DNA of 64,000 nucleotides from Lucifuga dentata (Eukaryota > Chordata > Actinopteri > Ophidiiformes > Bythitidae): NCBI GenBank assembly GCA_014773175.1, contig VXCM01001469.1:186001-250000 (forward strand), written 5' to 3'. Below, piece after piece: positions 15,001-27,542 of the stretch (position 1 is the first letter of the stretch; each line of letters begins with the position of its first letter). A program made the position numbers and the translations under genes. The notes under the pieces were generated by a model. That model saw nothing but the letters and a program-made list of their open reading frames with translations, was not told the DNA's origin and searched no databases.

Positions 15001-16789
15001 GTGTACAGTAAGCATGTCTTTGTGGGCGAACAGGCTGTTGACAGAGAGAAACGGCTGCGAGAACAGCTGGGGAATCAGACGGCGATTCTCTTTTCCACCC
15101 AATCACTGGGATTTACACACTGCCCAGAGCCCAGACACACAACACTTCAGTGCCAAGACGAGCATGCATATGTATGCACACACAATGACACACAAAGACT
15201 CTTCCACTTGCACAGATTGCATCATGCATTTCAGGTCATTTCATCATCTGTTCATAATTTCATTGCAAGGTTTTCACTTTGAACATAACTCACTTGCTGA
15301 TGCATTTAGAAAGGGAAAGAGAGAGACGCTTGTTTACAAATTGGTCCATGTTCAAGGAGACTAGTTGATATAGTAACTGCTGTTACAGCCCATTACACAT
15401 ATACTCATCAGCATTTTAAGCCCCATTTAAGCACATAAGTTAACAAAATCTGAGCTACTGTGTGCATTTATATAAGCTGTCCAGTTAAACCAGTTACTGG
15501 CCGCTGGATCTATTGAAGCATGTAGAGGTGATTTACTGGATGTTAATTTTCTTCTGGCATGATTTTTTTCTTGTGTTGTTCAACCAAATTTCACTTAAAG
15601 ATGAATTAAACAAGAGAGGAGAGTGATAAACACAGCTGTTTGCATCATACTTCAACAAAATAAATATTTTACATTTCACTTGAGATGCTTTGTGTCATTA
15701 AGCACAGAGCTTGATGCCAGTCAAAATATGTTAATCCCCATGGCAGTCATTTGGATACATGCAGGCTGCTGTCTTCACAGTATGACTCCAAATCCCACCA
15801 TCCCTATTGACTTTCTTCCCTACCTGTCAGCAGATAAGAGCTTTATACACCTGCAGCAACTTGCATTTGTGTGTTTGTGTGTACCCACTAAGGAGCTTGC
15901 TGTGCAAGCATATTCACAGCCAGCTTTTCCAACAAGCCTAATGAACCTCCAGAGAACAGCTACCTGCCAGCTTTCTCTTGTTGTGTCTTGTCTTCATTGT
16001 TCTCTCACTCAGTCTTCTGCCTTCTTAGTTTCCTCCCTCTCTATTTGTCTGCCTGAACTCATGCTGCTTTTTTCAGCATTGTGGGTTTTGTGACCATCAG
16101 CTAACAAACATACTTTTAAATTTGTTGTTCTGTGTACACATCTTACACATTCCCAGTAACTCTCAAGGAAGTAAATGGACCGAGACAAACCTGCTGTTAT
16201 TCTTTATGGAAATTTGATGAGCTTCATTGTTAAACCACTTTGATCGTGGCTGTGTACGATGGACAACCATCTTCCACATAGAGGGCTTTAATTATATGTA
16301 CCCGTGCTATTTTAGTCATGGCTCAGTTCAGCTTGTCTCTCCAAAATCCATTACCTATGCCCGAGGAGGCCTTGTTAGTTTACAATGGAGAGCTAATTAT
16401 GCTACACTATGATAGATAGGCTCATCTTGCTGTAATCACAGCAATTAGAGAATATAAAGTCAGTCAACATGAGCAGCGGTGGAGAACAAGAAGATTCAAA
16501 CTCAGACGGCCGAACATCACATCCACGTTATAAGTCAGTCAAAATACACATGCATGTGTGTTTTATACACATACAAACACACACACTTTGCATGTCAGAA
16601 AGTTGTGACTGCATCAATGATCTGTTTCCTTGCATGAACCAAAAGGGCGCATGCAAACACAGAGCATGAGTAATGAAACGCTTCACAGTCATTTGGCTTT
16701 TGCACTTCAAATGAGTTTGGCATGATGCTGCGTCTAAAACACAGCCATTAGATCTATAATGATTCCACACCCTACTCCCTGTGGATTGA

Positions 16790-16834
<45 letters not shown>

Positions 16835-17747
16835 TACATACACATTTACATACATACACGCACGTACACACTGAGCACCCTCCCATCACTCCAAATACTC
16901 TATGTATTATGTATTCCACCCATCTGCCACTCTGTGAGCACTCTATCCCAAGGGGAAGAGAGGGGGAGGAGAAGAGAGGGAGACACTCACAGCTGGATGT
17001 GGGGGGGAGAGAGAGAGAGAGAGAGAGAGGCTGTGAGCTCTCTCTTNCCCCCCCCCCCATCTGTACACCTGTCAGGTTGTGGGCTGCAGGAATGTGAGGG
17101 GCTCACCTGTGTTTGGGCTTCTTCCCCACAGACAGGTATGAGCATATGGCTTTGGTGTATGAGTGATTTATAGTTGCCCATACCTATTCTGTGTGTGTGT
17201 GTGTGTTTACCAGTAGATGATGTGTATTCATGTGGATGCTGCAGCAGGAACATGGAAGCTGACCATCTGTAGCCTCAAGGCTGAAAATATCTCTGAAGCT
17301 TCAGTATATACATTATTATGTGTTTGTGCGTGTAAGAGAGAGAGGGGAAATGTTTTTGTGTGTGTTAAAATCAAAGTTGAGGCATAGGAAACAGAAAACA
17401 AAGTGAGCAATTATTCGGTAGCAGTGCTGATCTCGTGATTTGATGTAAGCAAAAGATGGAAGGCTGGAAACACAAAAAGAAGTCTCTTGTTCCAAGCGTT
17501 GGTAGAATCACAAGACATCTGCTTATTTAGCTTGATGTTTGCTGGCAAACTGACTGACAAAACAAGTTTCCCTGCAGAGCAAGCTGGAGGCGAGAGGAGA
17601 GCATTTTAATAACGTGTCTTTGTCTCACAGCTGCCAAACATTCACCCTGACCCAAACCAAACTGCAACCCCATGATCCTCATCTGCCCTATCACATCCGC
17701 TGTTTCCCTCTTAATGCACCGTGTGTGTGCGCGTGCTTGTGCGTGCA

Positions 17748-17778
<31 letters not shown>

Positions 17779-17814
17779 CAGGAAAAAAACACAGGCCTTC
17801 TTGNTGTGCGTGCA

Positions 17815-17845
<31 letters not shown>

Positions 17846-18237
17846 CAGGAAAAAAACACAGGCCTTCTTGTCACTGCACTGACTGATGCAGCTTTGTGTG
17901 CTTTTGCAGATGATTTTACACAAAGGTTGAATTAAAGATGAGGAAGAGAAAGTTGAAGAAAAGGTAGAAAAATACACAGATTTGTCAAATTATATGAGGC
18001 TTACTTGTGCTACTGTGTTTTGCTTTTTTTTTTTTTAAGGGATGATACCTTGCCAAAAAACATGAGAAACCTCCTAGTTGACCCATAATCACCTGTATCG
18101 TTCATTAACCTCAATAGATTTTCTCTTTCATGTTTTTTACAGATATTGATTTAATCTAAGACATTTTTAAATGTCAATATATTTAAACTGTAAATTCATC
18201 ATGTTATTTAAAACCTATAAATGCTTGTTTTCCCCAT

Positions 18238-18651
18238 TTAAAGGACCATACCACCCATTTTGCATGTTTGAGCCTAATGTATTCAATTTTCATACACGTA
18301 AGGTTACTGGCAGTCATTTCCCAAAGAATAAAACCATATTTCATATTTTGCAAAATCACTTAATCTTCCAAAACCAAATATTCAAGCGATACACCCACCT
18401 TAAAAATCTATGTTTCGCCTGCCAATAGTTACGCAAAATTATGAAGTCACGGTCGTTTACATTTTTTGGTAAACGCAAATCTTCTGTTGGGACTATATTC
18501 CCTGGTGGAGATCAGCGCTTTTTATTGTGCTTACTAAAGTTACGAAACTTTGAAAAACCTGAATACACGTCTTGTTCAGGATTATGGATTACCTATCCCA
18601 AGAACATTTCAAGTATCAGCAAGTTGATTTTAATAGCGTACCAGAATGAAN

Positions 18652-18682
<31 letters not shown>

Positions 18683-18787
18683 CTGTCCCAGTAGTATGCT
18701 TTGGGAAATGATTGTCAGTAATGTTACGTGTATGAAAATTTAATGTATTAGGTTCAAACATGCAAAATGGGTGGTATGGTCCTTTAA
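18238..18787. mobile_element. TTAA-flanked long-TIR MITE (copy D, best preserved)
   Basis: TTAA at 18238-18241 and TTAA at 18784-18787 bracket an element whose ends mirror each other over roughly 90 bp: AGGACCATACCACCCATTTT at the left against AAAATGGGTGGTATGGTCCT at the right. The TTAA target duplication suggests a piggyBac- or Kolobok-type mobiliser, but no transposase is present and I cannot choose between them. A poly-T run with an N at 18651 sits inside. Confidence 0.8.
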
Positions 18788-20466
18788 ACTGTCACACATC
18801 TCATGTTTGAGTTTTTAAGTGCAAAAACTGTTTCCCAAGGTATATTATTACAAACACTGTTTCTTCAGTAATTTCATATAGTACAGTAGATATATCAAAG
18901 ACAAGAACGAGAAGGGAAATTTCTTAATAATAGAAAGAGGAATGGATCAGAAAGCATATTTTCATCTTTTCCCTCTCCTTTGCATCTATTTTAGTAGTAT
19001 GATAATATTTTGGTTTTTCCTGTGAATCAATGCTCATCAAGAGACTGGTCTGGGAAAAAGAGGTTGAGGTTGAGAGGAGAGTGTAAGAAGAGAGGGATCA
19101 ATGTGATAATCTCTCAGCCTGCGTTAAAGGAATCCTCTCACAGCACGGCCGCTGCTGTGAGATCTGAGGGAGGATGAAGCTACATTTCTCTTCAGCATTT
19201 TAAATGATAAGCTGACCAGAGATAAGCACTTTCGCTTTCCCTGTCTGACACTTAGAGACACCAGAGTCCTGAAACCCACTCCAGCCTCTCTCTTTGTTAG
19301 AGCGAGCTGAATGGGTAGTCACAGCAGGTCTGATAAGGATAACTTAGGTAAAACATAACATGAGTTTGGCTGGGGAGAGAAACAGCTATCAAACAGGCTA
19401 TTATAAGATTGGGTTTCCACTCACATTACAGAAGGCTTTGATACCTGGATTTTATCTCTTATGTTATCGTCTCACATCAGCAATATAAACACACACACAC
19501 ACCTGCAGTCCCCCTTTACCTTTACTACATATCTCAGTGAGGAATTGGGTGTGTGTGTGTTTTTGTGTGCCTTGTGTGTCTGTGTACTCTGATGGTTGTG
19601 TCTGAAGGAGAGAGATTCATTCCAACATTTTACCTTTCGTAAGCGCAGCCTTTGACACGTTGGCAACAATGCAAACTCTCTTGACACTACCATCTCTGGC
19701 AGGGATGTTAGGACGACACACACACACACACACACATACACACACAGGTGTATGGACTTGTGAGAGCCGTTTGCTGAATGACGGCCTGTTTGGACTTGGG
19801 GTGGAGGTGGGGGGGTGGAGAGAGGTAGAAGTGGAGAAGGAGGCAGAGGTGTGGAGGTGAAGACAAGCTGGACTTTGAGAAACAGACTCTCTTTGTGCCT
19901 CAGGCACAGTGTGTGAATGTGTGTGTAACCAAGCAGAGCAGCTCTGTGGAGAGTGGTGTATGCGCGTGTATGTGTGTGTGTTTGTGGGTGGGTGAGTGAG
20001 AAAGAGGGAGAGGGAGTTTTTCTGCTTCCAAGTCTCAGCTGCGGTGTAATTGATTAAATGAATTAGTGTGAAATATAGAATTAAAGTGGGTGAACAGGGT
20101 CGTATGTTATCTGAGTTTGTATGTGTGCCTATGCAGGCGGATGTGTGATTAGAATGAAATATGAAATTAGTCATGATGAATTGCACCATATGCACATGTA
20201 ACTGAATTAACCACTCTGCTTGGATTGTTACCACGAATGAAATGTTCACCTACTATGTTGTGTCCTGCAAAGGGTTGGCAGGTTCACAGACTGGTCTAAT
20301 TGTCAAAAAAGCTGCTATTTAACTATTTTAATTCCTGTCCAAATATTATATGCCCAGAGTGTACCTATATTTGTACCAGACCTTTCAGAGCTGGCAACAA
20401 AATATATGCTGTACAACACAGACAAATACACATACCCATTACAGTAAAAACTGAAAATTTATCATT

Positions 20467-20467
<1 letters not shown>

Positions 20468-20513
<46 letters not shown>
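20468..20513. repeat. (CA)n microsatellite
   Basis: About 23 CA units, followed by an interrupted CATACACA tail. Confidence 0.95.
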
Positions 20514-20520
<7 letters not shown>

Positions 20521-20660
20521 ACCATATGGGCTTCCTCCTTGGTGAGATCAGAGGCTTCTGGCACAAACAGGAAGCTAATATAATCTAATATCAGAGCCTG
20601 TTTGAGTTGCACACATCATCTCCTCTGGCCACACTTACTATCAAATGCTCATGAGCTTTA

Positions 20661-20698
<38 letters not shown>

Positions 20699-20867
20699 TT
20701 TACTGACACAATCTGCAGGGAACGAGTGCTTATGACCAAACTTCTGGTTGATATGAGTACATGGTTGAGTCGAGTGAAACTACCTGGCTCTGACACACAG
20801 CACATAAAATATCAGCTACAGAGAAGCTCTGTTTGCTGCATAGCTGTCAAGCTTATAGACACACTCA

Positions 20868-20903
<36 letters not shown>

Positions 20904-21870
20904 CACAGACATGCATATGCACATATGCACACACACACAATGAAACAAGTTAAGCCAGGGTATAGCAGCCAAACACAAGCACATGTGCAAACATCCCTTC
21001 ACACACACACACACACACCTTCAATATACTTACTTTGCAAACTAAATATTAAAAGAACAAACAGTATTTAATAAGCAAACCAAAAAAAAAAAAAAAAAAA
21101 NAAAAAAAAAAAAAAGAAAAAAAAAAAGAAAGATCTATCCCAAGATCCCATGACATTTCCTTTGAAAACTTTCCATCTTGATAACCTCTATTTGCAAATG
21201 TCAGTTTGGTTAAAGTTCTTTGCTATAAAGAGTCTTAAAAACACCTCTGGAAGTGGGTGTGAAGTTATTCATTTATGGGTTATAGTTGTAGGTGGAGAGA
21301 GCAATAATGATAGTGACAGCAAGGTACATGCTTTTTTGCACAGAGTTATATATTCAGTGTTCAGTGTCTTTTAATCACTGTTTGAGGAAGTTCACTTTTA
21401 TGGTCTTCTTCTTTATAAAGCAGATTTGTGTTATGATATGCTGACTATACTTACACCCATTAGAGAATGAATGCTTTGGTTTCTTCCTGTTATTATACTG
21501 TAGTTTGCACCGTTTCTGTCACCCTTCATTCATGTGTCCTGATGTTGCTCTCTAAAAAGGATTTTTTTTGAAACCCTAAGTTCAGAGATCCATAAAAAGG
21601 CTGATGTAGAACTGAGTAACTCCATAACTCCATCTGCAACATAATTATTTAGAATAAAAATGTGACGTGTTTTTCATGGCAGCTTTTATTTGGAAACGTC
21701 TAACAAGAAATAAAACCTGGATCAGTACACCAAGAAGCATTAGATTTAGTCGATAAAAAAATAGGGTAACAAAGGTTATGAAGGGAAGTATCTGGAATCT
21801 GAAGAGTTACAAATTATTATTAATATTAATGAACATTAATCTTCTCTGGAAATGTGTCTGAGATTATATA

Positions 21871-22250
21871 CAGTGGGGTCCAAAAGTCTGAGACCACATC
21901 CAAAATCTATGATGTTTTCCATGTAAATCTGGAAATAATCAAATAGTCTGACATCACAAGAAGCTCTCTGGAATGTTGTCAAATCATGCTGGGAAAACTT
22001 GAGTCATCAGATTTTGCACAAACTTGTGGACTCCATGCCAGCTCAAGTGCATGCTGTCATTAAACAAAAGGGGAGCATACCAAATACTAAGCTTTTCTGA
22101 AATTCATGTACATTTTTCAAAGAGTCAACTTTTCACTCAAATTATTAAGATGATATTATCATTTGTAACGAAAAATCTTGTATTAAATTCAAAAAGGATG
22201 CAAAATAGAAGCATTTTCACAGTGGTCTTATAGAGTTTTGGACCCCACTG
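21871..22250. mobile_element. Tc1/mariner-type MITE, 380 bp
   Basis: The left terminus CAGTGGGGTCCAAAAGTCTG is mirrored by AGTTTTGGACCCCACTG at the right, and a TA dinucleotide flanks each end (21869-21870 and 22251-22252). Inverted termini, TA duplication and the CAGTGGGGTCCAAAAGT start are typical of fish Tc1/mariner derivatives. At 380 bp it is far too short for a transposase and no DDE-like frame is present, so it is non-autonomous. Confidence 0.85.
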
Positions 22251-23360
22251 TAGATGTTCTTTCTTCAAGGATTTTGAACTGATATGGAATGAATGAGTCT
22301 TTTTTGCCTCTAGTTTAGTTGCAGAGGCAAACACAAATGAATATACAATCATCAGTCAGAATCATGACTAAGTGGTTTGTATCTTTAACTATGATTCATT
22401 GTGCAGGTATTTATCTGAGAATTGGTGTAATTAGGAATAGCTATTATACCCTGTGAAACAAATTTCATGAATCGACTGCTGCTTCTCTGAGAACAGATCC
22501 TAACAGATCCCCCTAACAGATCCTTTCACTGAATGAATTATTTGCTATTGAGGCAAAGGTGATGACAACTAATTATAGGCTACAATCAGCCACTGATGAA
22601 ACTGTAAACATGGAATGACGTTATCAGCTACTTAGTCGCAAAAGTTTATGTCATAATTCCATTATATAGATATTATGGATTTTATGCAGAAAAACTTTAT
22701 TATAGGAATGTTATGGTGATTTTTTTGTAAGATGATTTGATTTACCGATCAAGTTTTACTTTGCCACACGAAATATCTTGACACCACTGCATCGGAAGAC
22801 CATTATTGTCTTTGTAGACAGAGTGATTTAATGACATCTTAACATTTTACAACTTTTATCTCCAACCTCTTCATTATTTTGAAGACTCTCTCTGTGGTTA
22901 CTGGTAGGCGGGTTTTCCGCCAGCAGGGTTTGGTTGATTCTCTATTGATTTGTTGGATGGCCAGAGAGGGAGGAGGAGGAGGAGGAGAGAGTGAAAGGGG
23001 AGGAGTGGAGGAGAAACCCTGTCCTAGATGTAATTGTGCGTGTTTGGGACGAGAGGGGAGAGCACAGATTGATCATAACCGAGGCAAAAGTCCGACTACA
23101 GAGGGAGTGCACTTGTAACACGTGGGGTGTGGATTTGTGTACTACAGTGAAAAAGTAAAAGTGTCGTCGGAGCGACTTGTTCTGCTTTTACTTTGTTTTC
23201 CTCCTCTCTTACCCTTTCCCCCTCCGCCCTGCATTCCGCGGAGCAGCTGTGTTTTAATGCCCCTGCGCACCCGAGGAGGAGAGCAAGGAGAGAAGAGCGA
23301 AGAAGAAGAGGCAGAAGTGGAAGAAGAAAAAGAAGAAGTGAGGAGGCCTCGACACCACCT

Positions 23361-23491
23361 TTCCGCGTCCTTTAAAGGTCTGTCCACTCTCCCCTCCTGG
23401 CCCTGCATGGACGGGGATGGGGAGANTTCCGCGTCCTTTAAAGGTCTGTCCACTCTCCCCTCCTGGCCCTGCATGGACGGGGATGGGGAGA
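23361..23491. other. Assembly-type tandem duplication across an N in the rgmb 5' end
   Basis: Bases 23361-23425 are repeated exactly at 23427-23491, separated by a single N at 23426. The rgmb start codon lies in the second copy, and the first copy holds a decoy in-frame ATG at 23417. I read this as two unmerged contig ends rather than biology, because the same pattern occurs at seven other Ns in the window. Confidence 0.85.
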
Positions 23492-23517
23492 GCCGGATGC
23501 TATTGCCGCGGGGCTGA
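23473..23517 (+). promoter_or_regulatory. Short uORF overlapping the rgmb start codon
   Basis: An ATG at 23473, 10 bases before the chosen rgmb ATG and in another frame, opens a 14-codon reading frame ending TGA at 23515-23517. It therefore overlaps the rgmb start. The main ATG has the better context (G at -3 and G at +4), while the uORF has T at -3. If the mRNA includes this ATG, leaky scanning would be needed for rgmb translation. Confidence 0.45.
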
Positions 23518-26500
23518 GCGCCTCGCTTCCCCGTCTCTGGTGCGCCGCTTCCGGCCACTGCTGCTGCTGATCATCGCTCTCTGCTGCGGCTCTCATATAG
23601 GTAACTCACTACTACACAACTATTAGTACAGCTCTCGGTCTTAATCGCAACTAGTTCTTGATATTACGCACTTTGTTATCCAGTTTTGGCACTAATTGCG
23701 CAGCGCTGCACAACAACTACATCCAGAGTGACAACATTTTTCTTCACCGTGTTGCTTTAAATAGTGATCCGATATAACTTATTTGTGATTAAGTGCTTGT
23801 AATCAGTATTTGACCGGTATTGTAGTACTGGGCCCAGTGCTGCCTGACAATGGCTCTCTCTCCAGCGGCAGTGCAGCAGTCTGAGCACGGATCGAGTTTC
23901 TCCTCCTCTCTCCTGGGCCGTCATTCTCCTGTCTGCCCCTTAATGGCTCATGGAGGAGGGGAAGAGAAGGGTGACTACTTCTCCTCATGTCCATATATTA
24001 CAGAATACTTTTTCCAGAGCAATATCAGTGTCTGGTTGAATATGTCTCTCAGTATAGATCTATTTATATGTAAGAGTTGGGCTCAGAGATGTAGTGTACT
24101 ATAGAGTTTACATAAATCATACGCTAAATTAACTAATGCCTGAAATAAATGGTATTAAACTGACCTAATTTTCACAAAGTAGGCTTTTTTTAAAGAAAAA
24201 AATAAATAAATTATTGCCTCTGACCATTTCTTTTTACATTAGTTCTTTGTCTTCTACTCGCCAAAATAAAGCTGATCAGATTCCAGCCCCAGCCAAGGTT
24301 CAAACAAAAAAGAAAAAAAGTATACAATAAAGGTAGAGTTTGTGAGCAAAATGTATGGAATTACTAACATAAAAAACATGAGCCTTTTCCACAGATTATT
24401 TTGTGGTGTTTTTAGTCGTGATATACATATCTTTTTTGTGCAACATCTGCTTCTTTGGCCATGTCAGTGTGTTGCTGTGTGTTCAGGGGGTTGACTGCTG
24501 TGGCTGCTGTTTGTTGAGCAGTCACACCTTCAGTAATTAGTTTAACATGACTAAGGCAGCGAGACAAATCCACCTCTGCCTGGTGGGAACGGACAGACCC
24601 ACTTCACATTAAAGACCCTCTTGGCACCTTCTGGTACACATGTATCATGTGGAAAGAATGTGCATTATTTAGTCTGTTTAGCCATTAGATTTGTATTATA
24701 ACTTGGAAATTGCATGAGATTTAGAAGTATTATATTGTTAGTAGACCACACATCAGCTTCTTGTGTCTGCGTCAACAAGAAGGCAGGAATGGCTGTATCC
24801 TTGTATGAAATGTTGACTATTGTTCAGAGTTCTGAGTGTCTGGATGAGAGATAAGGATGATACACACAGTACTGAGCTCCTGTGAAGCTTTGTATCTCTA
24901 TGCTTGGAGGGCTGTTTGTGTGATTTGAGCTTGGTGTGTGAGAGAGTGCACAACAAGGTGATCAATAAGCACTTCAGAAGCCATTCACTTGGTTGAGAGA
25001 CAATCCCAGTAGATTCTTTTCTGATCTCTTGAGATCACAGAAGTTGGAGGCTGCTGGATAGGGAGACAAAGAATCCTCAGCTGAGCTAAGCCAAGCCTGG
25101 AGAACCAGCTTGTAGATTTTTTGACCTCTGTCTGATTGGATAGAAGGAGTCTCAAGAGCGCTATGTGGGGAATACAGGCTGAGAGATGTCCAGGGGGCAA
25201 TGAGACTGGTTTAAGAACAGAGACCTCATGAGGGCTGAAGGCTGAAAACAGAATAGTGCTGATGGAGGCAAATGATTCTAGCTGGACAAAAATCTGAGAT
25301 GAGACTTGAAAGAAAAGAAAGGAAGGGATGAAACCATACACACAATGGGGAAGGGGNNNNNNNNNNNNNNNNNNNNNNGTCTATTTCAAAGCATGGGATT
25401 AAAAAAGAAAGGTTAATATTGTGGAAGGATATGGAAGGAGTGGTGAGGGCTAGCTGAAAGTTTTATTGTGTCTATATTATATACTTACCCCAGGGATGAA
25501 GCAAACTAGGCTCTGGATGTGTTGAATGGCTCTCATGCCTTAGTTGTTCGCATGAGGAGTTTATCTTCTTCCTCAGTCTCTTAACAATAGTTTCAAGTCA
25601 ATTTAGTATTCATCACCTTGACTCTACTTACCACAAACTGCTTATTTATATGCATAGAAGAATTGAATTTTCTTTGAAACTGCAGCTATGCATATTTTGA
25701 CAGGAGCTTAAGAAAGCGTCTTCACAAAAGGGAGATTCTGAAAAGCCTCAAACAACATAATGAAGATTTTATTTTAATAATCGTTGGCCATGTGGATTGA
25801 TAGATGGAAAATTATTGATCCTCATAGGGAAATTCTCTTTTTGTTCAGGGAGACTAAAGCACGGGATCAGCTTTAGAAAAACACCCCAGGTGCTTGCTAT
25901 AGGTAGGTTCACTCTCTTGCTCAATGAAACTTCAGCAGATTCTCGGCAATAGAAGCGGTTTGAACCTTTACATAAGTCCGCAGTTTGAATCGGAGTCCTT
26001 CGTTTAAAGAGTAGACTCTTTTCTCGGTACGTCACCCTGCTGTGAAATGTTGGTGAATGAGCACTTTTGTGTTTTTAGAGCAGCTCATTATTCCACTACC
26101 CTCTGAAAGAGAATAAACCCGCTCTGATTAGATTGGGAATGGCATTTACGTACTGCGGGCAGATAGAAGGAAAAGAAGGAGGCTGTTGGTGCGCCAGTCA
26201 AAGAAGAGACAATGTGTCCTCAGTCCTCAGACCGTCTGTACAGTGGTGGTTGACATGGGAGGCAGACTGTTTGTGTATGTGTGTGTCTGCGGGTTGGTGT
26301 TAGTATTTAACAGGCAGGAGAGAGATTCTAAAGTGTGGTGTGAGTGGGGATCTGTACCCCACAACCTGATTTTTGATTTTTTAATACTCAGAACACTACT
26401 GCCCCCAAATGGTGTAGCCTGATTCCTTCATGCTCTGACTCCAATTGTGCAAAGGAGAGCTGGATTGTGTGTGTGTTTATGGGTATGTGTAAGTGTGTAA

Positions 26501-27487
26501 TTGCAGTAGTTTGTGGGTGTGAAAGTGATTGTATGACATTATGGGTATATTTTAGTAAAGACCATGTACTTTCTAGTTTGCTTGGCCATGAGGAGATCAT
26601 ACCACCATCAGAAGATCTGTGTGTGTATGTGTGCATGTGCGTGCGTGTGAATGCAGCTGCCCATACACTGCAGAGCCTCTCTCTGGCCTAATCTAATAGG
26701 AGCACGCTGTGACTGATGCATTAGGTCTGCCCTCTAATCTCCCTCTCTCTCTCTCTCTCTCTCTCTGTAATTCTCTCTCTCCCTCTGATGATCTATGATA
26801 TAAAAGGCTTGTTCGACCCTTGTTGCTCTCAGAAATGTAGCAATAGACAAAACACCAGGGACAATTCTGATGTAATTTGTTCTTATTTGTTGGGGACAGA
26901 AATAATCAGTCTGAATACATTTTCTTACCTCAGCATGAGAACACCTTGGTTATAGCTGACTTGTTTAAAAAAAAAAAAAATCTCTGGACTTAATATCAAA
27001 TCAAGGTTNCCTTGGTTATAGCTGACTTGTTTAAAAAAAAAAAAAATCTCTGGACTTAATATCAAATCAAGGTTAATTTTTGACTGTGGATTATTGAATC
27101 AGTATGCCTCTAACAATGTCTTGTCTGGAAGTTTCATGGTGCCATTATGTATGCAGAGCAGCCCTCGACTGTTAAGGTTCCCCTGTCTACAACACCTTAC
27201 ATGTTTAAGAGCTGTAGTCTATGGCCTTTTCACCACACCCTGGCTGTATAAGCAGTATTATCTCACTCCTTGTGTGAAAATATTCTTTATCTATGTCTCC
27301 CTGGCTGATCTTTGGTTTATGACACTTCCGGTTTATTACACTCACAGAGTGGCAAGGCTGATTGATCACCACTTTCAAACTGCGGCATGTTCTCTTCCAC
27401 TTTTATTAGGTTTGATTGTAACAGAGTGGTAGTATTGTGTGTTTAAGATCAAATACTTCTTCACACTAATCTTAGTTATCTTCAATT

Positions 27488-27542
<55 letters not shown>

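Larger units (their letters stand above)
1..22850. other. Gene-poor, microsatellite-rich region upstream of rgmb
   Basis: I find no exon that I can support here on either strand. The open frames are short and mostly run through CA/GT or GA/CT repeats, giving His/Thr or Cys/Val strings, or through AT-rich sequence. What is visible is a high density of dinucleotide repeats, inverted-repeat transposon remnants (listed separately) and homopolymer tracts. The block lies directly upstream of rgmb on the same strand, so distal rgmb regulatory elements could be here, but I cannot identify one by eye. Small exons without a recognisable motif could also be missed. Confidence 0.6.

Noticed and set aside
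24985..25341. 118-codon minus-strand open frame in rgmb intron 1
   Set aside because: No motif, signal or family resemblance, no flanking splice sites that make sense, and it abuts an assembly gap.
27094..27432. 112-codon hydrophobic plus-strand frame before rgmb exon 2
   Set aside because: Looks membrane-like by composition but has no conserved motif. It lies wholly in the intron, and the splice joining exon 1 to 27758 is clear.
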